This document shows, one piece after another, positions 21,923-31,925 of a stretch of DNA of 64,000 bases. Below the pieces are notes generated by a model. The model was not told where the DNA came from. It worked only from the letters and a program-made list of their open reading frames with translations, and made no database searches. A program made the translations under genes and the position numbers. Source of the DNA: Diphasiastrum complanatum (Eukaryota; Streptophyta; Lycopodiopsida; Lycopodiales; Lycopodiaceae). Location of the stretch: assembly GCA_029204225.1 (NCBI GenBank), contig CM055100.1:6703382-6767381 (forward strand), in the 5' to 3' direction. How positions within the stretch are numbered: the stretch's first letter is position 1; each line of letters opens with the position of its first letter.

Positions 21923-23290
21923 GTGGAGGAGGACAAACAAGGAAACCTTGCAAAGGAGGAGGAGGAGGATGAAGTAGATGTATTCTTGATGGCATCTACA
22001 TCCTCACCAACAAGCAATAGCAATTCAAGAGACAATTGGTGGATCGACAGTGGGGCTAGCTCCCACATGTCTTGTGAAAAGGACTTTTTCTCAACCTTAC
22101 ACTCTTTCAATGCTGTTAAAAAGTTTGTCTTTACTGCAAATGATGAAGAGTGTAGGATAGATGGTGTGGGCACCATCTCTTTGTGTCTAGAATCCTCACA
22201 ACGCATGGATCTAGAAAATGTCCTTTATGTACCATCAATCACCAAGAATATGCTTAGTGTTGTTCTACTCTTAGAAAGTGGTTTGGATGTCCACTTTAAG
22301 CATGGTGTTTGCCTCATCTTGAAGAATGATGTTTGCATTGCAAAGGGATTTAAACATGGAATATTGTTTAAGTTGGAAGCTAGTGTTGCTTTTGAAAGAA
22401 TGAGCTTGGCAAAGGAGGAGATCACTCAAGAGGAGATATTGAAAAAGTGTGATCTTGCTTGCATTGAGGAGCATCAAAAGGAGGAAGATCTTGAGGATCA
22501 GCCTCAAAGCATGAGAGTTTCAAGGGAGTCCTCAATGACAATGGCTGAGTCATCAAATTGCATGCAAATTGTCCATTCAAGTGTGCATCTTGCAAGGGTG
22601 CTGAGCATTGGAGAGTCTACTATCTTTGAATACCTTTTGGAAAGTAGTAGTAGACATGAGGTGACTTGTTTCTTACCTTTAAGATTCATGGTGTTTATTA
22701 CTTTGTATGACAAGACAATGAAATGGGATGCCTTGAAATCTACATTTGTTGTTGATAAAGCAATTTCATTGGATAACTATTTTTGTAATAGTTTGAATAG
22801 AGTCATAAAAGATGAAATATCATTTGCTTTGGAAATCTTTGTGTCCACATGCTTTGTGCATGATCATTCCAATGTAAGCACCAAAGATTATCCTATTTCA
22901 ATGATAGGAATAATGGTAGTGTTTTGCTCTTCAAGTAGAGATTGTAGAATGTACTTGTTTTTCATCAAAGAAGTTGTCAATGGTGGAAATGTGATCTTTC
23001 AAAAGTGGAAGATTTGTAAACTTGAAGAAGCACCTTTGGATCAACACCTTATTCAATTCATTGATGGTTTAGAGTCAAGTCAAGTGGAGGAGCAAGCTCA
23101 AGACCCGAGGACTCCAAGAAGGATCTTGAGTATCAAGATGGAGCCATCAAGGCTCAATCATATGGATCAAGCAAGGCAAGTTGTCTTTGGCAACATTATG
23201 TATGCACTTAATAGTTTTATTGATGTATCTTCAAGTGCACAAAATGCCTTGCCTTGGAATCCATGGCTTGGCATGATGTATAGTTTTTGA
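21923..23290 (+). CDS. C protease plus degenerate integrase-like ORF (455 aa)
   Basis: The open frame begins after the gag knuckle. Residues about 35-170 are a Copia protease region with WWIDSGASSHMS and VPSITKNMLSV. After about residue 190, similarity to integrase of B is only a faint echo. VHSSVH stands where B has IHSDVH, so the first catalytic Asp is lost. The DNGGE block and the TPQQNGVAE block are not found. The linker-like end (RTPRRILSIKMEPSRLNHM) matches B and D linkers. The frame is long and open despite having no possible integrase activity. A shortened copy lies at 33910-34464. I infer either a decoy or structural protein, or slow decay. Confidence 0.65.
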   Translation: MEEDKQGNLAKEEEEDEVDVFLMASTSSPTSNSNSRDNWWIDSGASSHMSCEKDFFSTLHSFNAVKKFVFTANDEECRIDGVGTISLCLESSQRMDLENVLYVPSITKNMLSVVLLLESGLDVHFKHGVCLILKNDVCIAKGFKHGILFKLEASVAFERMSLAKEEITQEEILKKCDLACIEEHQKEEDLEDQPQSMRVSRESSMTMAESSNCMQIVHSSVHLARVLSIGESTIFEYLLESSSRHEVTCFLPLRFMVFITLYDKTMKWDALKSTFVVDKAISLDNYFCNSLNRVIKDEISFALEIFVSTCFVHDHSNVSTKDYPISMIGIMVVFCSSSRDCRMYLFFIKEVVNGGNVIFQKWKICKLEEAPLDQHLIQFIDGLESSQVEEQAQDPRTPRRILSIKMEPSRLNHMDQARQVVFGNIMYALNSFIDVSSSAQNALPWNPWLGMMYSF

Positions 23291-23494
23291 AGTGTGCTAC
23301 ATGTATATAGACACATATTTGGAACATCTTGTAAGGGATCCTCTAAGAGGTGGTGAAAAATCCTTCATGGACATCATTCTCTATTGGAGTCTCAAAAGTT
23401 CCTTGTTTGTATCTGGATTTTTTAGACACTTCTAAAAGCATTCATACATCTAGCAAGAGAGTTGTAGATAGATCAAGCTAAATTTGAGGAGGAG
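23291..23494 (+). pseudogene. C residual RT/RNase H scrap and polypurine tract
   Basis: A short stretch around 23350-23420 translates as RGGEKSFMDIILYWSLKSS, echoing DERSFMDITLFRKLIGSL of B, so a large RT deletion preceded it. TTTGAGGAGGAG (23483-23494) is the polypurine tract next to the 3' LTR. Confidence 0.6.
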
Positions 23495-24101
23495 TGTGAA
23501 GAATTGCCAAAAATTGGCAAATCTAGCTTGATCAAAAACCATGTAGAATAGTGTAAATTGTGTACACAAGTGGGTCCCGCACATGTGAGGCCATGATGCC
23601 ACATGGAAAACCCATCCTAGTGTAGGTTAGGTCAAGTCAAGAGAGTTAGTCATGTCTATTTGGTGGTCATCCCTACTTTATAGGACCTACACCTAAGTTT
23701 AAGGTGAAAATTTGACCAACTAGCTACCTACCAAGCATCACTCTAGGATCTAGGCTAGGGTTTCATTTTAGGGCAAGAAGGGTGAGTTAAATTCCTTATT
23801 ACATGCTGGAAATCCACCTAACTTCAAGAAGGAAGTCGAATTTGCTATGTATTCCCTCTCTCCATAGTGAGAAGACAGAAAATTTTTGGAGCTCATTGGC
23901 AATCTCAAGCTAGTTCACTATGTACATTGAGTTTAATGTTTATCAATGCTTTTGATTGTTAATGCTTGTTGTTTGTCAAACTGCCAATCTAGATCAACTT
24001 TTTTGTGTCTAGTTTTTTGATAGATTGTTAAGCAAGCATCCAATCACTCTTGTGGATCTTTTGTAGATCCATTTATGGTCCTAAAGTACAGTACTTTCAC
24101 A
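23495..24101 (+). repeat. 3' LTR of C
   Basis: 607 bp, TGTGAAGAATTGCC to TTTCACA, followed by TSD CTAGC. It retains the block missing from the 5' LTR but has lost about 90 bp around 23920 that hold the CCGTACT...ACACATGTG module. Confidence 0.9.
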
Positions 24102-25971
24102 CTAGCATTGTTGGCTGGAAGTAAACAACAAAGAAATGCCATAGGCATGAGCTCAAACAACAAGGACTTTCAGCGTTATGACTGGTGGCAAATGACTGAG
24201 ATGGCAAAGGAAATTGTTGTACGCTTGTCCTTTGATGGTTCTCAACTTCCAGATGGAGACGAGGTATATTTTATGACACAACATCAACTCCATTTCTCTC
24301 ATGCTTTTCCAAACCTGCAAAGAGACATAAGGAATTCAATCAAAGCCGCAAAACAACTAGAAATTTTTTTGTCCCACCAAAGGACTCGTGTACAGGTTCG
24401 CCATACACACCACTTTACCTGGATGTTCTACCTTTCTGCAACTAGTTATTCTATCTCAACATTTGTATACATCGTGCATTTTCTTTTTTTGTAGATGACT
24501 GATATCCCTCATTGAGGATAAGGCCATACCATGTCTTCTGATGGAAGTTACCGACTGGTTGGTCACTGATGGGCCTGAGAGCATGTATTCTCCCGAGTGG
24601 AAAGAGAATGCAATATCAGCATGGGAGAGGAAGAAGTGTCCATGGTGGTTGGACTATTCCCAAGGCATTGTACCCCCATCCAAAAAAGGAAATATATGAT
24701 CAAAGACTAGCATTGCAACAAGGGAAGCATGCAATTGTTGAACCTTTCATGCAAGAATCAACCTCCAAGAGAAAAGCATCTTAGGTTTGAGCTAGTGGTG
24801 AGCTAAGAACAAAACGTGCCATGGACTATATAGAGGACATGCAAGAGCCCCAACACTCTGGAGGCACACTGGTCAACGACGACTTTGAAGACTATATCAC
24901 CACAAGCCCTATAAGATTGTCTTTAATCCATTTATTTTGTTTTTTCATAAAATCAATGAACCATGTCTTGATAATTTGAATTCGCTTTGTATTGACAGAG
25001 CTCCAATCCGAAATGAGAGGAGAGATGTGTGCTATCAGAGCCGACATATGCAAGATTGCAAGAAAGACAAATAGCAAGCCCTCAAGAACGTTGAAGCATT
25101 TTTGCATGAGGAACTTTAATCCAAACCTAACAATAGATCAAGCCCCTGCAAATGCCGTAGCCATGCTTATTTAGGCAGATTTTCCCACCTCACTATGTGT
25201 GAAGCACTATGGAGACAACAAGATTGTTCCTACATGGAAGATATTTTCTACAGATCTTGTGCAGCTGCATTTGAGATCGCAAGCACCTATGTTGCGGATC
25301 AGGGGTGCTTTGCTTGCACGTCCCTCCCTGAGCATTTCCCCGTCATCGATTCATTTGCTGAAGCATCTGGGTTTTCACTCCATCGTTGCCTTAACATCCT
25401 ATGCGAGGAAGGTTACATTAGACACAACCCACAAGAAGAGGTGAATAGACATTTAGCACAAGGTTGTTTGGTTTAGCCACATGTTGGACTAATACATTTC
25501 TTTTTCAGGTTGTTCTCCTTGTCACAGCCTTGTATCATTGCATGGGGTGTCCTACCCCTACAATCCATAGGTGGGAAGCCAATCAAGTCGATACAAAGGC
25601 CTTCTCAACAAAGGCCAACTGGGTTATGGACCTTAGCAGTGGCACCCTCACCACAGTTGATGATGTTATTTGCCGCGGTGGTGCAGAGAGGTCTCTGAGT
25701 TTTTGCAGGTTGACTATCCTCCAAAACCCAAGTTATATTGAAATTATTTCTTCAAACTAGAATAATGAGTTGTCTTCAAACTGACCCTAATTATTGTCGA
25801 GTGTAGATTCTTGGTGGAATTGCTCACACAGCCGGAGATGTGGTGCTGGACCTATTTGCAGGGACTGGAAACATGACACAAGTGTCAACGGAAAGTGGCA
25901 GGCACTGTGTTTGTGTCGCAGAAGACAAGGACATTTTCAGCTTACTTCTGAAGGATTTAGGAACTAGTTAG
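24102..25971 (+). pseudogene. DNA N6/N4-methylase-like 3' half of the gene interrupted by C
   Basis: Continues from 19736 in frame once C and one TSD are ignored: GSKQQRNAIGMSSN, then FQRYDWWQMTEMAKEIVV. Later pieces: TDWLVTDGPESMYSPEWK (about 24550); a block ending PANAVAMLI, stop, ADFPTS (about 25160), which may be a worn motif IV; EHFPVIDSFAEASGFSLHR (about 25335); and RGGAERSLSF. The last exon (25807-25971) is GDVVLDLFAGTGNMTQV (SAM-binding motif I) with VAEDKDIF. Motif I last is the order of beta-class N6/N4 methylases. A stop in the ADFP block and a stop near 24712 suggest it is dead. Confidence 0.6.
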
Positions 25972-26059
25972 ACTAGATCTCGTGCTGTGACAACTTGTAG
26001 AACTATGCATAATTACAAGCAACTGACATTGTGTTTCGTATGGATTTGATAGTACACAA

Positions 26060-26712
26060 TGTGAAAAACTCAGATCCAAAAGATGCTAAAGTTTCATAAA
26101 GATCTTGGCCATGGAAGTTATGCACATCTAGATTGAAAAAATGATAGAAATTGTGATGTTAAGCATACTAAACATCAACTAAACATCAAAATCTGATCAT
26201 AAGCTTCCACAAACAGAAACTTGCTGTCCCTGTCCGTACTTCAGAGCCTACAACCTGCATTTCACACGTGTGAAGCCATAGCAACAAAGAAATCACAATT
26301 CTAGTGGCTAGAATGCAAGATATGAACAAAAAAGTGAGAGAGAAGAAGATGGATCTTCAAAGAGCATAACATTCATTCAATAGAATGAAAATGAGATGTG
26401 TACATACTCGTGGAGATGGCTATTTATAGCAGCCATAGTGCCTCTTGGCCACTTGTCTTATGATAGGCTAAAATTGGGGTCCAATAGGATTCACCCATAT
26501 ACCTAGAAATTTGGTCAAATAGGAATGCACCAAATTATGAGCCAATAGAAGAGCTCCACACTCGACCTCCTCTAATTAATGTGACCTCAAAAGTAGTGTA
26601 CACATACTTTGGGCCTCTACATACATGTATGAACCTATCTCTAACTTTTATTTGGCCATAGGCCTACAAAATCTCAAGTTAGGAAAATACTACTAGTTGA
26701 CAATTTTTCACA
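26060..26712 (-). repeat. 3' LTR of D
   Basis: 653 bp, TGTGAAAAACTCAG to ATTTTTCACA. It contains CTGTCCGTAC (26230-26239), TTCACACGTGTGAA (26271-26284) and a TATAAATAG box (about 26419-26428 on the reverse strand). Confidence 0.96.
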
Positions 26713-29700
26713 CTCCCTCTTCAACTAGTTTTAGCATAGATTTAGAAAGTACACCAAGACTTGTTCTATGCTTGAAAAATAAGTCCTTTCCCAATGCTTT
26801 GGTAAAGATATCAGCCACACATTCCTTTGATGGGACATGTTCAAGCTTGATCTCTTTTGCCAACACTTGTTCTCTCACAAAATGGTAAGCCACCTCGATA
26901 TGTTTGCTCCTTGCATGGAAAACCGGATTGCTTGCTAGACTTTGGGCTGAAAGGTTGTCACAAAAGATGATTGGACTCTCTGAAAAATCCAGCAAATGAA
27001 GCTCCATAATCATCCTCTTGATCCACACCATCTCCTTTGTGCATGATGTCAAAGCTTTGTACTCGGCCTCACTAGAAGAAAGTGATATAGTTGCTTGTTT
27101 CTTCGACATCCATGAGATAGCTCCATCACCTATGAAAATAGCATGTGCATTTATGGATTTTCTATCCATAAGGTCTCCTGCAAAATCTGAATCTGAAAAA
27201 CCAAATAAGTTAGGTGATGAGCCTCTATAAACAATGCCAAAATCTTTTGTTCCCGAGATGTATCTCAAGATCCTCTTTCCTAGTTTCCAATGTTCTATGC
27301 TAGGATCTTGCATGAATTGGCTTAATCTACCAACACAATAAGATAAATCAGGTCTTGTGATGGTTAGATATATAAGAGAACCTATTAGCTTCCTATAGAG
27401 AGTAATGTCCTCGAAGGATCTTTCATTACCTCTTATAGTTAGCTTTACATGTGATTCCATAGGTGTATCAATAGGATTTGCATCTACCATATGAAATCTA
27501 TTGAGAATAGAAATAGCATACTTCTCTTGTGAAATAAAAGTGATTTGAGAAGTTCTAATTACTTCTATTCCTAAGATATAGCTCAAAAGACCAAGATCAT
27601 GCACTTCAAATTCCTTTTTTAGTGCTTTCTTGATATCTTCTATATCTTCCTTGTTCCCTCCACTTAAAATAATGTCATCCACATAAATTAGAAGGATTGT
27701 AACATCATTAGCACTAATTCTAAAGTAAAGTGAATGATCATACTCACTCATAGTGAAGTTTTGAGAAAGTAGAAAAGAGTTAAGCCTAGCATACCAACTC
27801 CTTGGTGCTTGCTTAAGACCATACAAACTTTTTTGTAGAAAACACACATGATTAGGCTTGCTATGAGAAACATAGCTCTCGGGTTGCTCCATGTAGACTT
27901 CCTCTTCAAGATCACCATTCAAGAAAGCATTAGAAATGTCTAATTGCCAAAGATCCCATCCATAAAGAGTTGCAAGGGAAATGATTACTCTTATGCTCAC
28001 CATCTTTGCCACGGGTGCAAAGGTTTCCTCATAGTCAATGCCATGCTCTTGAGCATAACCTTTAGCCACCAACCTTGCCTTCAACTTGTTGATAGATCCA
28101 TCTTGATTTGTCTTTACCTTGAAGATCCATTTGCATCCAATTGCACTTTTGCCCTTTGGAAGCTCCACCAATCTCCATGTGTTGTTCTTCATAAGTGCTT
28201 CAAACTCAAGATCCATTGCTTGGATCCATTCCTCTTCTTGCCTTGCTTCATCTACACATGAAGGTACATCAAAAGAAGTTAGGAAAGCATAGTTGGATCC
28301 ATCCACCACTTGCTTACCTTTGCCATCATAAGTGAGCCTTGAGGGTTTCACTTTATGCCTTGGAGTTCTCCTTGGAATTTGACTTGAAGAGGCTTCTTCA
28401 ACATCCACATCCAATGTGTCATCAACTCCATTGTCATCAAGCACATTAGTTGCAACAACACCATCATCACTTGAAACAACTTTTGGAATGTTACCTTCAT
28501 CAAAAATGACATCCCTACTTGTGAACACTTTCTTGATTGAAGGAACATAAATCCTATATGCTTTGCTTACTTCACTATAACCAACAAAAATGCCCTTTCT
28601 TGAAGATGGATCCTCCTTAGTTCTATCATCAAGAGTAATGTTGAAGTAGCAAATGCATCCAAAAGTTCTTAGAAACTTGACATTAGGCTTCGTACCAAAC
28701 AAAGCTTCAAAAGGGGTTTTTCCTTCCAATACAACACTTGGCCATCTATTGCATAGGAAATTTGCACACAACAAAGCATCACTCCAAAAAGGTTTAGGAA
28801 GATTAGCATTCAATCTCATTGCCTTTGCACTCTCACACAAGGTTCTATTCTTCCTCTCGGCCACTCCATTTTGTTGTGGTGTTCTTGGACATGTGTACTC
28901 CCTCTTGATCCCATGCTCATCGCAAAAGGCTTTGAATTTGTTAGAAATGTATTCACCACCATTGTCGCTCCTCAAGCATTTGATTTTGGTTGTAAATTGA
29001 GTCTCAATAGCAACTTTGAACTTGACAAACACATCAAACACCTCATCCTTGCTCTTTAGTAGATAAACCCAACAAAATCTACTAAAATCATCAATGAAAG
29101 TTACATACATCTTAGCACCTCCATTGCTAATTGTAGTAACACCATGAATATCCGAATGCAAGAGAGAAAAAGGCATCTTAGATCTAGATATAGATCTAGT
29201 ATATGGCAATCTATGTGATTTAGACAAAGCACATTCTTCACAAACATGATTCAAGCAAGTAAGAGACTTGGGAAGTCCCCTTACTACCTCCTTTTTGGCT
29301 ATTACCTCCAAGGCCTTGTAGTTGAGATGTCCCATCCTTTTATGCCATACCTCTTGAATTGACATTTGTTCATTTGCCATGCATCCAACTTGGTTAGCAA
29401 CAACACATGCATCAAGCTTGAACAATTTCCCTTGCCTTTTCCCTTTTGCAATGATACTACACCCCTTTTTGATCAAGCAAGCATCACCATCAAACTCAAC
29501 TTTGAATCCTTTGTCAAGCATTTGGCTTACACTAAGTAAGTTCTTGGTAATGGATGGAATGAGCAAAACATCTTTCAATTCTATATTCCTATTTGTAGAA
29601 AGTGAAATAGGAATTGTGCCAATCCCCTTGATTGCACACTCACCATCATTTGCGGTATAGATTACCTTCCTATCACCATCAAATGCCATTAAAGATGAAA

Positions 29701-30658
29701 AATACTCTTTATGATATGTCATATGAGAAGTGGCTCCACTATCAATCCACCAAGGATCAATGTCTCCATGATTAGCCAACAAGCAAGATGACATAACAAA
29801 AGCATCATTTGAAAGAAGCTCATCCCCACCCTCATCAATAGTTAGATTGGTTTGCTTTTTCCCTTGATCCCTCTTTTTCTTGAAACAATCACTAGCAAAA
29901 TGCCCTTTGACTCCACAATAGAAACATTTTAGCTTAGATCTATCCTTCTTTTTGCAAAAAGTAGAGTGCTCACCTTGGTCTTGCCCTTTAGACCAATTGC
30001 TTTTACCTTTGCCCTTGAACTTGCCTTTAGAGAACATTGCCTCCTCTTCTCCTCCTTGAGATGTAGAAGATGCTCCCACTCTTGCTTGCAACCTGAATTC
30101 TTCAGCCAACAAGACCTCTTGCAAGTCTCCAACACTTGGTAAACATTTTTGGATAGCATAACTTTGAACAAGATTAGCATGATCATCCAACAAGCCATTG
30201 AGAATCACTTGAACAAGCTCCTCATTATTTATGCCATCATTAATGCATGCTAACTCATCATTCAATGCTTTAACTCTCAAAACAAAAGCATGTCCACTCT
30301 CACTCTTCTTTTGCATACAAGAAAAGATTTGCCTTCTTAAAGTCAAAACTCTAGAAGTAGACTTGGATTCATAAACCTTCTTCAAGGCTTCCCAAGCTTC
30401 ACTAGATGATGTGCACTTACCAACCTCTTTGATAAGCTCATTTGTCACATTCATCTTGATCATGTGAAGGGCTTTCTTTGCCCTCTTGTCATACCTCAAT
30501 TGTTCTTGAGGTGCCAAAGGTCTCTCCTCCACACCTACAACAATATCCATCAACTCATTCATCTCAAGCAAAGACTCCATCCTTACTTTCCAAGTAGAAT
30601 AGTTGAGGGAGGTAAGCCTATCATTGCTCTCCAACATGTAGCCTCCATTTGTAGCCAT
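26708..30658 (-). CDS. Copia gag-pol polyprotein of D, intact (1316 aa)
   Basis: Gag occupies about residues 1-200 with CCHC C245-x2-C248-x4-H253-x4-C258. Protease has D306-S-G. Integrase has catalytic D503, D565 and E601 plus an HHCC zinc site (about 439-476). RT has D907 and YVDD 992-995. RNase H has D1156/D1158, E1197 and D1234. No frame breaks. The coding end runs through the polypurine tract (residues VEEGV), and its TGA stop uses the first bases of the 3' LTR. The polyprotein is collinear with A1 and E outside their RT replacement, so D is the natural candidate to supply RT to them. Confidence 0.97.
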   Translation of the reverse strand: MATNGGYMLESNDRLTSLNYSTWKVRMESLLEMNELMDIVVGVEERPLAPQEQLRYDKRAKKALHMIKMNVTNELIKEVGKCTSSSEAWEALKKVYESKSTSRVLTLRRQIFSCMQKKSESGHAFVLRVKALNDELACINDGINNEELVQVILNGLLDDHANLVQSYAIQKCLPSVGDLQEVLLAEEFRLQARVGASSTSQGGEEEAMFSKGKFKGKGKSNWSKGQDQGEHSTFCKKKDRSKLKCFYCGVKGHFASDCFKKKRDQGKKQTNLTIDEGGDELLSNDAFVMSSCLLANHGDIDPWWIDSGATSHMTYHKEYFSSLMAFDGDRKVIYTANDGECAIKGIGTIPISLSTNRNIELKDVLLIPSITKNLLSVSQMLDKGFKVEFDGDACLIKKGCSIIAKGKRQGKLFKLDACVVANQVGCMANEQMSIQEVWHKRMGHLNYKALEVIAKKEVVRGLPKSLTCLNHVCEECALSKSHRLPYTRSISRSKMPFSLLHSDIHGVTTISNGGAKMYVTFIDDFSRFCWVYLLKSKDEVFDVFVKFKVAIETQFTTKIKCLRSDNGGEYISNKFKAFCDEHGIKREYTCPRTPQQNGVAERKNRTLCESAKAMRLNANLPKPFWSDALLCANFLCNRWPSVVLEGKTPFEALFGTKPNVKFLRTFGCICYFNITLDDRTKEDPSSRKGIFVGYSEVSKAYRIYVPSIKKVFTSRDVIFDEGNIPKVVSSDDGVVATNVLDDNGVDDTLDVDVEEASSSQIPRRTPRHKVKPSRLTYDGKGKQVVDGSNYAFLTSFDVPSCVDEARQEEEWIQAMDLEFEALMKNNTWRLVELPKGKSAIGCKWIFKVKTNQDGSINKLKARLVAKGYAQEHGIDYEETFAPVAKMVSIRVIISLATLYGWDLWQLDISNAFLNGDLEEEVYMEQPESYVSHSKPNHVCFLQKSLYGLKQAPRSWYARLNSFLLSQNFTMSEYDHSLYFRISANDVTILLIYVDDIILSGGNKEDIEDIKKALKKEFEVHDLGLLSYILGIEVIRTSQITFISQEKYAISILNRFHMVDANPIDTPMESHVKLTIRGNERSFEDITLYRKLIGSLIYLTITRPDLSYCVGRLSQFMQDPSIEHWKLGKRILRYISGTKDFGIVYRGSSPNLFGFSDSDFAGDLMDRKSINAHAIFIGDGAISWMSKKQATISLSSSEAEYKALTSCTKEMVWIKRMIMELHLLDFSESPIIFCDNLSAQSLASNPVFHARSKHIEVAYHFVREQVLAKEIKLEHVPSKECVADIFTKALGKDLFFKHRTSLGVLSKSMLKLVEEGV

Positions 30659-31267
30659 GTTGCAATGATTGATCTCTGATCTTTGACCTGTTCCAATGCA
30701 CTAAGCACTCTCTTGAATCAACAAATGAAACACAAGAAGAAATCACAAAGATTTGGAACCTAAAACCTTACTTTTTCTCTCTTTTCCTCACTTTTTCCTT
30801 AATTTTAGCCACTAGTTTTATGATTTCTTGATCAAACCAAGACCAAACCTCAATATACTTGCTTTTCCCTCACTCCTAAGATTGAAATACACTCTTGAAT
30901 CATTCAGCAAACTGAAAATCAGAGGGTTACATCAATTTTGAAGTTTTTGACATGAAGAAGCAAGAAATTGAATCAAAAAACTATATGCTAGAATGGAAAA
31001 CTAATAGGATCTTGTTGGATCTTGCATCTCCCTCTTTCCAAAACAATTTTTGTCTCCTTATTCTGATAAGTACAGAGGGAATTCGCCCTACTTCAATTGA
31101 AATGCATACAAATGATGTTTTGATCACAAAGATCCAATTTCTACACATAAATCAACAAGATTTTTAGCTAGAAACTTGATTGGAATGCTACAAAAGCAAA
31201 CTCGCCCACAAATCTCTTCTAAATCTGGCAAAACCTGCACATTTGGCCGCCTAATGCTCTGATACCA
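30659..31267 (-). promoter_or_regulatory. D leader and primer binding site
   Basis: The leader of about 600 nt has no supported ORF. The PBS TGGTATCAGAGC (minus strand, 31256-31267) abuts the 5' LTR. Confidence 0.88.
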
Positions 31268-31920
31268 TGTGAAAAACTCAGATCCAAAAGATGCTAAAGT
31301 TTCATAAAGATCTTGGCCATGGAAGTTATGCACATCTAGATTGAAAAAATGATAGAAATTGTGATGTTAAGCATACTAAACATCAACTAAACATCAAAAT
31401 CTGATCATAAGCTTCCACAAACAGAAACTTGCTGTCCCTGTCCGTACTTCAGAGCCTACAACCTGCATTTCACACGTGTGAAGCCATAGCAACAAAGAAA
31501 TCACAATTCTAGTGGCTAGAATGCAAGATATGAACAAAAAAGTGAGAGAGAAGAAGATGGATCTTCAAAGAGCATAACATTCATTCAATAGAATGAAAAT
31601 GAGATGTGTACATACTCGTGGAGATGGCTATTAATAGCAGCCATAGTGCCTCTTGGCCACTTGTCTTATGATAGGCTAAAATTGGGGTCCAATAGGATTC
31701 ACCCATATACCTAGAAATTTGGTCAAATAGGAATGCACCAAATTATGAGCCAATAGAAGAGCTCCACACTCGACCTCCTCTAATTAATGTGACCTCAAAA
31801 GTAGTGTACACATACTTTGGGCCTCTACATACATGTATGAACCTATCTCTAACTTTTATTTGGCCATAGGCCTACAAAATCTCAAGTTAGGAAAATACTA
31901 CTAGTTGACAATTTTTCACA
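31268..31920 (-). repeat. 5' LTR of D
   Basis: 653 bp and essentially identical to 26060-26712. Palindrome TTCACACGTGTGAA at 31469-31482. It ends at 31920 and is followed by TSD CACAA. Confidence 0.96.
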
Positions 31921-31925
31921 CACAA

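Larger units (their letters stand above)
19737..24101 (+). mobile_element. Non-autonomous Copia element C
   Basis: 4365 bp, plus strand, with TSD CTAGC at 19732-19736 and 24102-24106. LTRs are at 19737-20339 and 23495-24101. It carries gag, protease and a strongly altered integrase region but no RT core. Each LTR lacks a different block of about 90 bp that the other retains, so it is not very young. It lies inside an exon of the methylase-like gene, and that reading frame resumes cleanly after the TSD. Confidence 0.93.
26060..31920 (-). mobile_element. Complete young Copia element D
   Basis: 5861 bp, minus strand, TSD CACAA at 26055-26059 and 31921-31925. Both LTRs are 653 bp and I saw a single mismatch between them (TATTTATAGC against TATTAATAGC). 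PBS, polypurine tract and one intact gag-pol ORF are present. This is probably the most recent insertion in the window. Its proteins are the closest relatives of those in A1 and E. Confidence 0.97.

Noticed and set aside
24892-25107. Minus-strand ORF opposite the methylase-like exon
   Set aside because: Low-complexity hydrophobic shadow; the plus-strand exon reading is more consistent with its neighbours.
27018-30679. Plus-strand ORFs opposite the D polyprotein
   Set aside because: Antisense shadows; the same frames recur wherever the family occurs.
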